Part shown: piece after piece, positions 9,192 to 17,877 of the stretch | Layout of the letters: each line of letters opens with the position of its first letter | Numbering within the stretch: position 1 is the first letter of the stretch | Assembly (NCBI RefSeq): GCF_002153605.1 | Contig: NZ_JOPG01000017.1 | Location: 1-64,000 of the forward strand | Reading direction: 5' to 3' | Source: Acetobacter malorum | GTDB taxonomy: Bacteria > Pseudomonadota > Alphaproteobacteria > Acetobacterales > Acetobacteraceae | DNA length: 64,000 nt | Program-made: the position numbers and the translations under genes | Notes under the pieces: model-generated | What the model was told of the DNA's origin: nothing | Seen by the model: only the letters and a program-made list of their open reading frames with translations | Database searches by the model: none

Positions 9192-11267
9192 ATGATGATC
9201 CGTTCTGTCTTTGCCGCAGCCCTTCTGGCCGGTGGTTTATACTCAGCTTCTCCCGCAAGCGCGGCACTGCTTGATGAGGCCGGAGCCCGGCACCAGATCA
9301 CGGCACTTTTGTCTCTGCCATTTGCGACAGATCTCGTCGGGGCCAGCAATGCAAGCCGCTTTGCGTGGGTGGAAAAGCGCAATGGGGTGCGGAATATTCT
9401 GGCAGCGGATGCGTCAGGCGCGCCGAAAGCCCTGACCCACTTCACGCAGGATGACGGAACCAATTTATGGGGGGTAGTCCTTTCCCCTAATGGGAAGACA
9501 TTAGCCTATGTGGAGGGCGGCGACCCGGAGTTTCCGGACGCAGCGTCTCCCAATCCTCATCTTTCAGCATCGGGAACGCATCAGAGCGTGAATGTGGTGC
9601 TGGAAGGTGGCAGGCAAATGCGGATGGGGGAGGGCTGGAATCCTACCTTCTCGCCGGATGGGATGACGCTGGCGTTCTCGCACAAAGGCTCTTTGTTTCT
9701 GGCACCCGTTGGCAAAATGGCGAAAGAAGTCATGACCGTGCCGGGGAGCCTGACATCACTCCAATGGGCACCGGATGGCGCGTCGCTGGTCTTCACGCTG
9801 GACCGTGGGAGCCATGCGCTCATCGGACTATGGCACGTCAAAACGGCGACCATGACAGTTCTGGCTCCAGCGCTTGGGCAGGACAGTCTGCCAACATTTT
9901 CTCCGGATGGCCACTCTGTGGCGTTCGTGCGGGAACACAGACCACTTACTGATAAGAAGAATGAAAAAGGCTCGTTCTGGTCTTTTCATGTTTATGATCT
10001 GTCCACGAATACGGACCATGTGGTGTGGACCCCGCCTGCCGGGACTGGCGCACGGTTTGCTGTGCCGGAGGGGAGTGGCTTACTATGGTCTGACAATGCG
10101 CATCTGCTCTTCCCGTGGGAAGGCAGCGGATGGATGCGGGTTTGCACCGTGGCGGCATCGGGCACAGGAATTCCGACCTGTCTGACGCCGGATAAAGCGG
10201 AAGTCTCAGCCTATCGGCTATCTCAGGACAGAAAAACTCTTTTTTACACAAGTAATGTCGGGAATGTGGATGTCTGGCACGCATGGCGTCAGGCTTTGGA
10301 TGGATCTTCACCGCAACGCCTGACACACAGTGAGGACATGGAAACAGATCTTGCTGTGGCCGGAGGCAAGGTGGGCGTGATGGCCGCCAGCGTCACACAG
10401 ACAGCGCATCCGGTGGTGGTGGGAGCAGAGGGTGAAAGTGCTTCTCTCGTTTCCCCGCAAGCGCCGTCAGATGTGCATTTCGTGACACCGCAGGTAGTTG
10501 TGTTCCACAGCGCAGATGGCATGGAGGTGCACGGGCAGCTCTTTGTTCCAGAGGGAGACGCAAAAACGCCTCGTCCTGCATTGGTATTTGTGCACGGAGG
10601 CCCGCACCGCCAGACGCTCCCTGCGTTTAATGGCATGGACTATTATTCCAACGCCTATGCGATGAACCAGACTCTGGCGGCGCAAGGCTATGTGGTGTTG
10701 TCTGTCAATTACCGCAGCGGGACGGGCTATGGCGAGGCGTTCCGGAATGCTCCTGAAACTGGCGGAGGTGGAGCCAGTGAGTATCGGGATGTTTTTGCTG
10801 CGGCCACGTATCTTAAGACCAGAACTGATATTGATCCCGCCCGCATCGGGATCTGGGGCGGCAGCTGGGGCGGTTACCTGACGGCACTCGCTCTGGCCCG
10901 CAATAGTGACGTCTTTGCTGCCGGCGCTGATTTTCATGGCGTACATGATATGATTGACCCTGACACATACGGTCTGTCTCCCGAGGAAAACAGGAAAGCG
11001 CACGATGTAGAGTGGCAGTCCTCTCCGGCGGCGGATATTGCCCACTGGCATGCACCGGTTCTGCTTGTGCATGGTGATGATGATTATAACGTGGAATTTG
11101 AACAATCGACTCTTCTGGCAAGGATGTTGTCAGAACAGGGCGTGCCATATGAGGAACATTCCTTCCCGAATGAGCGGCACACCTTTCTCCGCATGCAGGA
11201 TTGGCTGACGGCGTATATGTGGATGGATACATTCTTTGACCGCACACTGGCGTCCCATAAGCCCTGA
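9192..11267 (+). CDS. Exported prolyl oligopeptidase-family (S9) peptidase
   Basis: 691 residues. An N-terminal signal peptide (SVFAAALLAGGLYSASPASA) is followed by a beta-propeller of WD40/PD40-type repeats (for example WNPTFSPDGMTLAFS and LPTFSPDGHSVAFV) over about residues 50-410. A C-terminal alpha/beta hydrolase domain follows. The triad is Ser558 (GGSWGG), Asp631 (HGDDDYNV) and His663 (ERHTF). This is the dipeptidyl/acylaminoacyl peptidase architecture that clips short peptides. It sits 2 bases after the preceding hydrolase. With dadA and the acylase it points to breakdown of a peptide-like substrate in the periplasm. Confidence 0.9.
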   Translation: MMIRSVFAAALLAGGLYSASPASAALLDEAGARHQITALLSLPFATDLVGASNASRFAWVEKRNGVRNILAADASGAPKALTHFTQDDGTNLWGVVLSPNGKTLAYVEGGDPEFPDAASPNPHLSASGTHQSVNVVLEGGRQMRMGEGWNPTFSPDGMTLAFSHKGSLFLAPVGKMAKEVMTVPGSLTSLQWAPDGASLVFTLDRGSHALIGLWHVKTATMTVLAPALGQDSLPTFSPDGHSVAFVREHRPLTDKKNEKGSFWSFHVYDLSTNTDHVVWTPPAGTGARFAVPEGSGLLWSDNAHLLFPWEGSGWMRVCTVAASGTGIPTCLTPDKAEVSAYRLSQDRKTLFYTSNVGNVDVWHAWRQALDGSSPQRLTHSEDMETDLAVAGGKVGVMAASVTQTAHPVVVGAEGESASLVSPQAPSDVHFVTPQVVVFHSADGMEVHGQLFVPEGDAKTPRPALVFVHGGPHRQTLPAFNGMDYYSNAYAMNQTLAAQGYVVLSVNYRSGTGYGEAFRNAPETGGGGASEYRDVFAAATYLKTRTDIDPARIGIWGGSWGGYLTALALARNSDVFAAGADFHGVHDMIDPDTYGLSPEENRKAHDVEWQSSPAADIAHWHAPVLLVHGDDDYNVEFEQSTLLARMLSEQGVPYEEHSFPNERHTFLRMQDWLTAYMWMDTFFDRTLASHKP

Positions 11268-11344
11268 AGGGCAACAGCGCTCCCTTGAAACGCCCTATGC
11301 GGCGTATGCGGGGACGCATGAGTGATAAGGTTGGGAGTAAGCTG

Positions 11345-12259
11345 ATGAAAGCACTGAAAATTTCAGGTGTTCTGGTAAAAGCGTTTTTAGCTGGAGTGGT
11401 CCTTATGTCTCCTCTGGCCAGCGCGGCATCTCCCGCCTTCGGGGAACCTCTGGCCCAGATCATGGCGGAAACTGTCAAAAACCAGCCCGGCCATTTTGCT
11501 GTTTATGCCGCCCGGAGCGGGCAGCCGCCTGATGTGTGCCTGAACTGTGATGATCTGATTAACGCTGCCAGCACTATCAAACTGTTTGTGCTTGATGCAG
11601 CCTATGATGCCTTTACAAAAGGCACCCTGCATCCAGAAGATACTCTTACGGTTCACAACCATTTTCATTCTCTGGTGGGGAAGGGCAGCTTTGCGCTCGA
11701 GCAGAAAGAGGATTCTTATGACCCTCTTTACGCGCAGGCAGGCAAGGCAGTGCTTGTTTCAGAACTCCTGCGGGTGATGATCCAGTATAGCAGTAATCTG
11801 GCGACCAACCTGATGATTGAAAAGCTGGGCGTGCTGCCAATTCGTGCGATTGTAAAAGCGCAGGGCCTCAACGGTGTTGTCTTCGGCCGTATGATTGAGG
11901 ATTTTGATGCAAACGATCAGGGTATTCGTAATCGGGTTTCAGCACGCGGATTGGGCGCATTTTTGCAAAAGCTGGATAACGGCCAGATTGTCGGGAAGAC
12001 GCAAAGCCAGAGCATGATCCAGATTATGCTGGGGCAAAAATTTAATGACATCATTCCCCCCGGTCTGCCCGCAGGGACACCCGTGGCGCATAAGACCGGC
12101 TGGGTTCAGGGTGTGCGGAATGACGCCGCTCTTGTCACGCTACCGGATGGCAAACGCTATATTCTGGTCGTGCTGACATCTGGCTTGCCGGATGAACAGG
12201 CGGGCATCAGGGTGCTGAACACGCTGTCTCATCAGGCCTATGCATATTTTCTGAAATAG
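11345..12259 (+). CDS. Class A beta-lactamase-like serine hydrolase
   Basis: 304 residues from the ATG at 11345, which has GGGAG at 11333-11337 upstream and gives a good signal peptide (VLVKAFLAGVVLMSPLASAA). An in-frame start at 11285 would add an unlikely basic leader. Class A features: S76-T-I-K79 (SxxK), S149-S-N151 (the SDN position with Ser for Asp) and K250-T-G252 (KTG). A clear Glu166-type ExxLN omega-loop motif is not obvious, so this may be a beta-lactamase-fold hydrolase that does not confer resistance. It is the last hydrolase before the TonB receptor. It differs in class from the three AmpC-like neighbours, arguing for functional complementarity rather than duplication. Confidence 0.82.
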   Translation: MKALKISGVLVKAFLAGVVLMSPLASAASPAFGEPLAQIMAETVKNQPGHFAVYAARSGQPPDVCLNCDDLINAASTIKLFVLDAAYDAFTKGTLHPEDTLTVHNHFHSLVGKGSFALEQKEDSYDPLYAQAGKAVLVSELLRVMIQYSSNLATNLMIEKLGVLPIRAIVKAQGLNGVVFGRMIEDFDANDQGIRNRVSARGLGAFLQKLDNGQIVGKTQSQSMIQIMLGQKFNDIIPPGLPAGTPVAHKTGWVQGVRNDAALVTLPDGKRYILVVLTSGLPDEQAGIRVLNTLSHQAYAYFLK

Positions 12260-12402
12260 AGTCAAAGATGTAAAACAGAGTTTAAAAAACTTTTTAATAT
12301 TATTGCATTTAACATTTTTCGGTCAGGCTGGGTTCTGCGTTCCGGCCACCCTCCTTCACGCTCATTTTGTCTCATATTTGAACAAGATTTGATCGGGGGA
12401 AT

Positions 12403-12420
12403 GTGACATTAAACTGTCAC
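12403..12420. promoter_or_regulatory. 18-base inverted repeat upstream of a TonB receptor
   Basis: GTGACA-N6-TGTCAC (12403-12408 and 12415-12420) is perfect and lies about 100 bases before the receptor start, in the 264-base gap 12260-12523. It is unlike a Fur box. Its shape is that of a dimeric regulator operator; the regulator is unknown. Nothing else was recognised in the gap apart from AT-rich DNA after 12280. Confidence 0.4.
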
Positions 12421-12523
12421 TTTAACGTAATAAAATCACAACACACATGGCAGAACAAGACGATAGTCTGCGCAGCGTTATCTAACCCCCTATTGGGAGC
12501 CTCGGTATGAGGGATCGCGCTGT

Positions 12524-14914
12524 ATGAAACAGAATAAACTGCTGCTTCTGACAACATGTATGAGTTCTTTACTGTTTCATTATGCCAAGGCTGAAACTGT
12601 TTCAGCCGCCACCCAGCCCGGAAAGGTAGAACAGGCAAGCCCTAAACCCGCAGCCAAAAACAAAACGGCGGCGGCTCCCAAAACGGTAAAAGCAACATCC
12701 ACGCAGGATGATAAGGCTGAGTCCATCGTCGTCATGGGTGCTGGCGCTGCGCGTGAGACGCAAAAGCTCTCCCACATGGCTCTGCAACAGGTGGTTCCCG
12801 GTACCAGCCCCCTGAAGACCTTGTCGAAACTGCCGGGCGTCATGTTTACGTCATCAGATGCGCTGGGGTCTTATGAATGGTCCCAGCAGATCATTATTCG
12901 TGGGTTTGATCAAAGCCGCCTCGGCTTTACCATGGATGGTATTCCTTTGGGCAATCTGGCCTATGGGAACGATAATGGCCTTTCCATTGGCCGTGCCCTG
13001 CAAACAGAAAATAACGGAACGGCGACACTGGCACAGGGGGCAGGTTCCGTCGGGGTTGCTGCCTCCAATGACCTTGGTGGCGCGCTTGAATTCACGTCTA
13101 TTGACCCGACTGAAAAGTTTGGTGCGGATGTGGCTGCCACGGGTGGTTCCTACGGCACATGGCGTACGTTTGCCCGCGTTAATAGCGGCACGCTGCCCGG
13201 TGGTGGCCGCCTGTATGTGTCCTATGATTATCAGGATGCCAACAAGTGGAAAGGCAAGGGCATTCAGCAGCAGCAGCAGGCCAACGCCAAATTCGTGCAG
13301 CCGCTGGGTGATAAGGTCAAGCTGACGCTGTTTGGAGATTACAGCCAGCGCGCCGAAAATGATTATCAGGATATTTCAAAAGAGCAGATCCGCACAATCG
13401 GTTATAAGCTCGATAATATTACCAATAACTATGGTCTGGCGAAAGATATTGCCCGCGCTTATCAGAATGGCACGGCTTTTCCGGCTGGGATTAAGGATCA
13501 GGATCAGTCCTACTACAACTCTGCCGGTCTGCGTGAGGACGTGCTGGGGTATGGCAAGCTGGATTTCCGTCTGACTGACCGCCTGAAAGGTTCTGCAACC
13601 GTCTACGGCCATACCAATACAGGGGAAGGGATTTACGCTACCCCCTATACGCCAACCCCGGAGGCGCTTGGTGGCTCTCCGCTTTCCGTCCGTACAACGG
13701 AATACGATATTCATCGTGAAGGCTTTATTGGTAGCCTGTCTTACGAAATTGGACACCACACCATTGAGGGTGGTTTCTGGTTTGAAAATAACGATTTTGA
13801 ACAGGCACGTCGCTTCTATCCGCTGAGCGAAAGCGGGTATACGGGCAGTTCCGTTCACTGGTTCCGGGGTAATTCCTTCGCAACCCAGTGGCAGAGTGCG
13901 TTCAATACCAAAACCTATCAGTTCCATTTGCAGGATACCTGGCAGATTACCCCGGCGCTGAAGCTGAATTACGGCTTTAAATCGCTGGTGGTGGATAACC
14001 GTGGTCGGCAGCTGGAAGGGAACGAGATGGGCGTGCCGGTGCCCACTAACACTTATGCCGGCGGTTCTATTACCTCAGCCAATGGCTTCCTGCCGCAGAT
14101 TGGCGCTAACTATCGTATCAATCGCCATAATGAAATTTTTGCAGATTTTGCAAGAAACATGGCGGCTTTTGATAACTCCTCCACTGGTGCTACCAGCCCG
14201 TTCGCCATGACAAGTGCGGCCTATGCCGCGACGAAAAATTCTCTGCGCCCGGAAATGTCCTATAGTGAGGAAATCGGTTATCGCTTCCATAATCGTCGTA
14301 TTCAGGCATCTCTGACCGGCTATTACATCGAATTTGAAAACCGGCTTCTTTCCATTACACCCAACGCAACCAACAACGTGCAGGGTATTCCCAGCATTCT
14401 GGTCAATGGTGGTGGTGTAACAGCCCGTGGTATTGATGCCGCATTCAACTATCACTTTACTGATAACTGGTCCCTGTATGTGTCTTACGCCTACAATCAG
14501 TCGACCTATAATGATGATCTGACAACGGGTGGCGTTACCTACAACACACGCGGTAAGAGCGTGGTGGCCATGCCGCGTAATCTGGCAAACGTTCAGATCA
14601 GTTATGATGATGGGTCAATCTGGGGTAATTTCGGCATGCAGTATCAGGGCCGCCGGACATATACCTATACGAATGACCAGTGGATCAAACCGAACGATAT
14701 CTTTAACCTGAACGTGGGTTATCGCTTCCATAGCCAGAACTGGGCGCTACGTGGTCTGGATATGCAGATTAACGTGACCAACCTGTTTAATAAACGCTAT
14801 GTGGCCACAGTAGGGAGTGCGGGCTTCCGCCCGACCGATCCGACCGGCAGCCTGCAAACGCTTCAGGCAGGTTCCCCGCGGATGGTGTTCTTTACCGTGC
14901 GTAAGCATTTCTAA
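12524..14914 (+). CDS. TonB-dependent outer-membrane receptor
   Basis: 796 residues. A signal peptide (LLLLTTCMSSLLFHYAKA) is followed by a Lys/Ala/Thr-rich linker and a plug domain (KTLSKLPGVMFTSSDALG then QIIIRGFDQSRLGFTMDGIP). A 22-strand barrel runs to a C-terminal aromatic end (RMVFFTVRKHF). The receptor takes up a ligand too large for porins using energy from ExbB-ExbD-TonB. Placed between the peptide/amide hydrolases and a phospholipase C, with no Fur box nearby, it may import the hydrolase substrate or products rather than an iron chelate. The ligand is unknown. Confidence 0.9.
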   Translation: MKQNKLLLLTTCMSSLLFHYAKAETVSAATQPGKVEQASPKPAAKNKTAAAPKTVKATSTQDDKAESIVVMGAGAARETQKLSHMALQQVVPGTSPLKTLSKLPGVMFTSSDALGSYEWSQQIIIRGFDQSRLGFTMDGIPLGNLAYGNDNGLSIGRALQTENNGTATLAQGAGSVGVAASNDLGGALEFTSIDPTEKFGADVAATGGSYGTWRTFARVNSGTLPGGGRLYVSYDYQDANKWKGKGIQQQQQANAKFVQPLGDKVKLTLFGDYSQRAENDYQDISKEQIRTIGYKLDNITNNYGLAKDIARAYQNGTAFPAGIKDQDQSYYNSAGLREDVLGYGKLDFRLTDRLKGSATVYGHTNTGEGIYATPYTPTPEALGGSPLSVRTTEYDIHREGFIGSLSYEIGHHTIEGGFWFENNDFEQARRFYPLSESGYTGSSVHWFRGNSFATQWQSAFNTKTYQFHLQDTWQITPALKLNYGFKSLVVDNRGRQLEGNEMGVPVPTNTYAGGSITSANGFLPQIGANYRINRHNEIFADFARNMAAFDNSSTGATSPFAMTSAAYAATKNSLRPEMSYSEEIGYRFHNRRIQASLTGYYIEFENRLLSITPNATNNVQGIPSILVNGGGVTARGIDAAFNYHFTDNWSLYVSYAYNQSTYNDDLTTGGVTYNTRGKSVVAMPRNLANVQISYDDGSIWGNFGMQYQGRRTYTYTNDQWIKPNDIFNLNVGYRFHSQNWALRGLDMQINVTNLFNKRYVATVGSAGFRPTDPTGSLQTLQAGSPRMVFFTVRKHF

Positions 14915-14937
14915 AACTGTTTTTTACGTTCTGCTTT

Positions 14938-16977
14938 ATGTCTTCTGTGACGGATAATTCCATGCTTCGTGCCCCTAATCGTCGCCAGTTTCTAAAGTTT
15001 GGTGCGGCTGCAACAGCGGGGGCCGCCCTGCCGGAAAACCTCAAACGGGCGCTCGCCGTTGCGCCCAATGCGGTAACCGGCACCATTCAGGATGTGGAGC
15101 ATGTGGTTATCCTGATGCAGGAGAACCGCTCGTTTGATCATTATTTCGGCTGTTTGCAGGGCGTGCGCGGGTATGGAGATCCGCGTGCAGAAAAACAGTC
15201 TGATGGAAAAAGCATTTTCGCGCAGCCTGATGGAAAAGGCGGCCATGTGCTGCCATTCCTGTTTAACACCGCACACACGTCCAGCGCCTGTCTGGCCAGT
15301 CTGGACCATAGCTGGAAAAACACTCAGGCGGAGTGGAACAACTGGGATACATGGGTTCCGCATAAAACGCCCATGACGATGGGGCATTTCACCCGTAAGG
15401 AAATCCCTTATTACTACGCTTTGGCCGATGCGTTTACGATTTGTGATGCCTATCACGCGTCTATTTTCGGCCCGACAAACCCCAACCGCCTCTATTTCTT
15501 CACCGGCACCAACGGGCTGGCCGTGGGCAATGCCGGCAAGCAGGCCGTAGAGAATGTTGATGATGGCAACTGGTCTGCCGACATGGCGCATGACCGGGCC
15601 GATTTTAAACCCTTTGACTGGACGACCTATCCTGAAAAACTTCAGGAGGCAGGCGTATCCTGGAAAGTGTATCAGGAATACGATAATTTTGGTGATAACC
15701 CTCTGGCGTCTTTTGCAGCGTTCCGCACCATCGGGAAGGACACATGGGCGTATCGCGGGGCGCGCAGCATTGTAGACGGCTCTGGCCCTGCGGATATGCA
15801 GGATACAGAAGGCCGCTACCTGATTGCCGCGTTTGAGCGCGATGTGGCGCAAGGCACACTGCCGCAGGTCTCATGGATCGTGCCGCCCACCGCCCTGAGT
15901 GAACATCCCAACGCGCCGCCGGGCTACGGGGAATATCTGATTTCTCAACTGATGGATGTGTTTGTCCGCCATCCGGATGTGTGGGCCAAAACAGTCTTTA
16001 TTCTCAATTATGATGAAAATGACGGCTTTTTTGACCATGTGCCCCCTCCTGTTCCGGCACTCAATGCGCAACAGGGGGCCTGCACGGTCTCAACAGATGG
16101 GGAAAGTTATTATGGCCAGCCCGTCGGCCTAGGTCCTCGCGTGCCTGCTCTGGTTATTTCCCCGTGGACCAAGGGCGGGTGGGTCAATTCACAGGTGTTC
16201 GACCACACGTCCGTTTTGCGTTTTCTGGAAACACGCTTTGGCGTGTCATGCCCCAACATTACACCGTGGCGACGCAGCGTGTGTGGGGACATGACGTCAC
16301 TTTTCGACTTTGCTCAGACTAACCGCCAGTGGGAAGCATCCCTGCCGCGCACGGATACCTATCTGGCAGACACACGCAAATCCTGCGCCTTGCCCAAACC
16401 GGTTGTGCCTGCCCGGCAAACCATGCCTAAGCAGGAAGCCGGGCAGCGTCCAGCCCGCGCTCTGCCCTATGTGCTGCATGCTAACAGGCTGTCTCATGGA
16501 GCGCTGGAGCTTGCGAATGAGGGCACGCAAGGTGCTGTGTTGCGCATCAGGGATGGTTATACAGCTCGCCATTATACCCTTGCAGCAGGCCAGAGTCTGT
16601 CTGTGCCTGTGGAGGCCAAAGCGGGGCAGTCCTTAACAGTTCATGGGCCGAATGGGTTCTTCCGGGCGTTTTATGGTCAGGACTTGCCGGAGTGTCGTCT
16701 TCGTTACGATCCTGCCCAAAGCAACATCTTTCTGTCCCTGCGCCATGCGGGGCAGGCTCCCCGGATGCTGCGGATTGAAGACGGTTATACTCACGTGCGG
16801 CATACCGTCACTGTGCCACCAGATGCAGAGACTGCAACATCATGGCTGCTTGCTGCATCTGACAACTGGTATGATCTGGCTGTGTATGATGCGCATGACG
16901 GCACTCTGCTCATGCAATTTGCCGGACATATGGAAAATGGAAAACCCAGCCGCACAGATCCGCATATGGGGCGGTAA
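14938..16977 (+). CDS. Phosphocholine-type phospholipase C, Tat-exported
   Basis: 679 residues of the phosphoesterase/phospholipase C family (non-haemolytic PlcN type). The Tat motif NRRQFLKFG is near residues 14-22. The catalytic core starts with EHVVILMQENRSFDHYFG, continues through a Thr-containing FGPTNPNR block and a FVDHxPPP-like FFDHVPPPVP block, and ends about residue 480. Two C-terminal repeats characteristic of bacterial PLC follow (LANEGTQGAVLRIRDGYT and LRIEDGYTHVRHTVTV). It lies 23 bases after the receptor and is probably co-transcribed. It would cleave phospholipid headgroups outside the cell, providing phosphate, choline or diacylglycerol. An ATG at 14962 is an alternative start. 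Confidence 0.85.
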   Translation: MSSVTDNSMLRAPNRRQFLKFGAAATAGAALPENLKRALAVAPNAVTGTIQDVEHVVILMQENRSFDHYFGCLQGVRGYGDPRAEKQSDGKSIFAQPDGKGGHVLPFLFNTAHTSSACLASLDHSWKNTQAEWNNWDTWVPHKTPMTMGHFTRKEIPYYYALADAFTICDAYHASIFGPTNPNRLYFFTGTNGLAVGNAGKQAVENVDDGNWSADMAHDRADFKPFDWTTYPEKLQEAGVSWKVYQEYDNFGDNPLASFAAFRTIGKDTWAYRGARSIVDGSGPADMQDTEGRYLIAAFERDVAQGTLPQVSWIVPPTALSEHPNAPPGYGEYLISQLMDVFVRHPDVWAKTVFILNYDENDGFFDHVPPPVPALNAQQGACTVSTDGESYYGQPVGLGPRVPALVISPWTKGGWVNSQVFDHTSVLRFLETRFGVSCPNITPWRRSVCGDMTSLFDFAQTNRQWEASLPRTDTYLADTRKSCALPKPVVPARQTMPKQEAGQRPARALPYVLHANRLSHGALELANEGTQGAVLRIRDGYTARHYTLAAGQSLSVPVEAKAGQSLTVHGPNGFFRAFYGQDLPECRLRYDPAQSNIFLSLRHAGQAPRMLRIEDGYTHVRHTVTVPPDAETATSWLLAASDNWYDLAVYDAHDGTLLMQFAGHMENGKPSRTDPHMGR

Positions 16978-17025
16978 AGCATACGCCGGGTATTGGCGGC
17001 GGAGGCATTGCGCCCCGCCTGTTGC

Positions 17026-17059
17026 CCGTAGCCTCCCCCCCTTGCAGAGGGGGCTACGG
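17026..17059. terminator. Stem-loop between convergent phospholipase C and encapsulin genes
   Basis: CCGTAGCC (17026-17033) pairs with GGCTACGG (17052-17059), with additional C/G pairing towards the loop. On the plus strand a short T run follows about ten bases later. It lies between two genes that converge, so a shared terminator is the simplest reading. Confidence 0.5.
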
Positions 17060-17070
17060 CGAAACAGTTT

Positions 17071-17865
17071 TTAGTCGATAACGACTGTGGCTTCATCCGT
17101 CAGAACCCGGAACAGGAAGCTTTCCTGCAGGTAGAGTTCCACGGTGGTGGCCGTGTGGCTCAGATAGCCGATGGAGAAATCCTGCCCGATATCCAGCGCC
17201 AGATCACCCCCGCGCGTGGAGACAAGGAAAGCGCCCTCAATGGCCGGAGCCCAGATGATCTTGCCGGCAATCATGGTCTCAATGTGCTTAATGATCGGGT
17301 AGCCGTCATCCCCGCCGCCCGTCACGGCCTGATAGGCCTGTGCGCCCAGCACCAGGGAATACGGGCCGTTTACACCGGCAAGGCGCAGACTGTTCAGGGC
17401 ATCGGCCACGACGCCGGGATAGTTCTTGGCTGAGCTGGGTAGTTTGATGTGGGCGTTGGAGCTGCGTTCCCGGATGCCCGCCATGCCTGCGGCGTCATAG
17501 CCGTTGAAAATGGCACGATCTTCAAAGAAGGCAATTTTCCGGGCAGCATCTTTCACCGGCTGCCAGTCTGCATCCAGAGCGCCGCGTTCCACGGCGTCAA
17601 TTTCCTCGCGGGAGAGCGTAAAGGGCACGCGCACTTCTACCGGCGGCAGGACTTCACGCTTGACCGCGCGAATACCATCCTCCGGCGTAACAAGGGCAGA
17701 GGCGCGGCCTGTGCCAACGCCCGCAAAAGCGGTGCCTTTGGGTTCAGACGTATCCACCACGCGACGCCCCGCCAGATTGCGGCGGATGGTGCGGGCGGCT
17801 TCTTCCTCGATTTCCGCCCAGGCGGCGCTGGAGACAGGAGCCAGATGCTTATGCAGATTATTCAT
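17071..17865 (-). CDS. Family 1 encapsulin shell protein
   Basis: 264 residues with the HK97-capsid-like encapsulin signatures. The N-terminal helix MNNLHKHLAPVSSAAWAEIE is followed by EAARTIRRNLAGRRVVD. In the middle is RVPFTLSREEIDAVERGA, and near the end is LYLQESFLFRVLTDEA. Subunits assemble into a protein nanocompartment whose inner wall captures cargo through a short C-terminal peptide. It follows the DyP peroxidase by 12 bases and has a good AAGGAAACG ribosome site. Cargo identity is supported by the tail of that peroxidase. The compartment is expected to be cytosolic and linked to oxidative stress handling. Confidence 0.94.
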   Translation of the reverse strand: MNNLHKHLAPVSSAAWAEIEEEAARTIRRNLAGRRVVDTSEPKGTAFAGVGTGRASALVTPEDGIRAVKREVLPPVEVRVPFTLSREEIDAVERGALDADWQPVKDAARKIAFFEDRAIFNGYDAAGMAGIRERSSNAHIKLPSSAKNYPGVVADALNSLRLAGVNGPYSLVLGAQAYQAVTGGGDDGYPIIKHIETMIAGKIIWAPAIEGAFLVSTRGGDLALDIGQDFSIGYLSHTATTVELYLQESFLFRVLTDEATVVID

Positions 17866-17877
17866 CGTAACGTTTCC

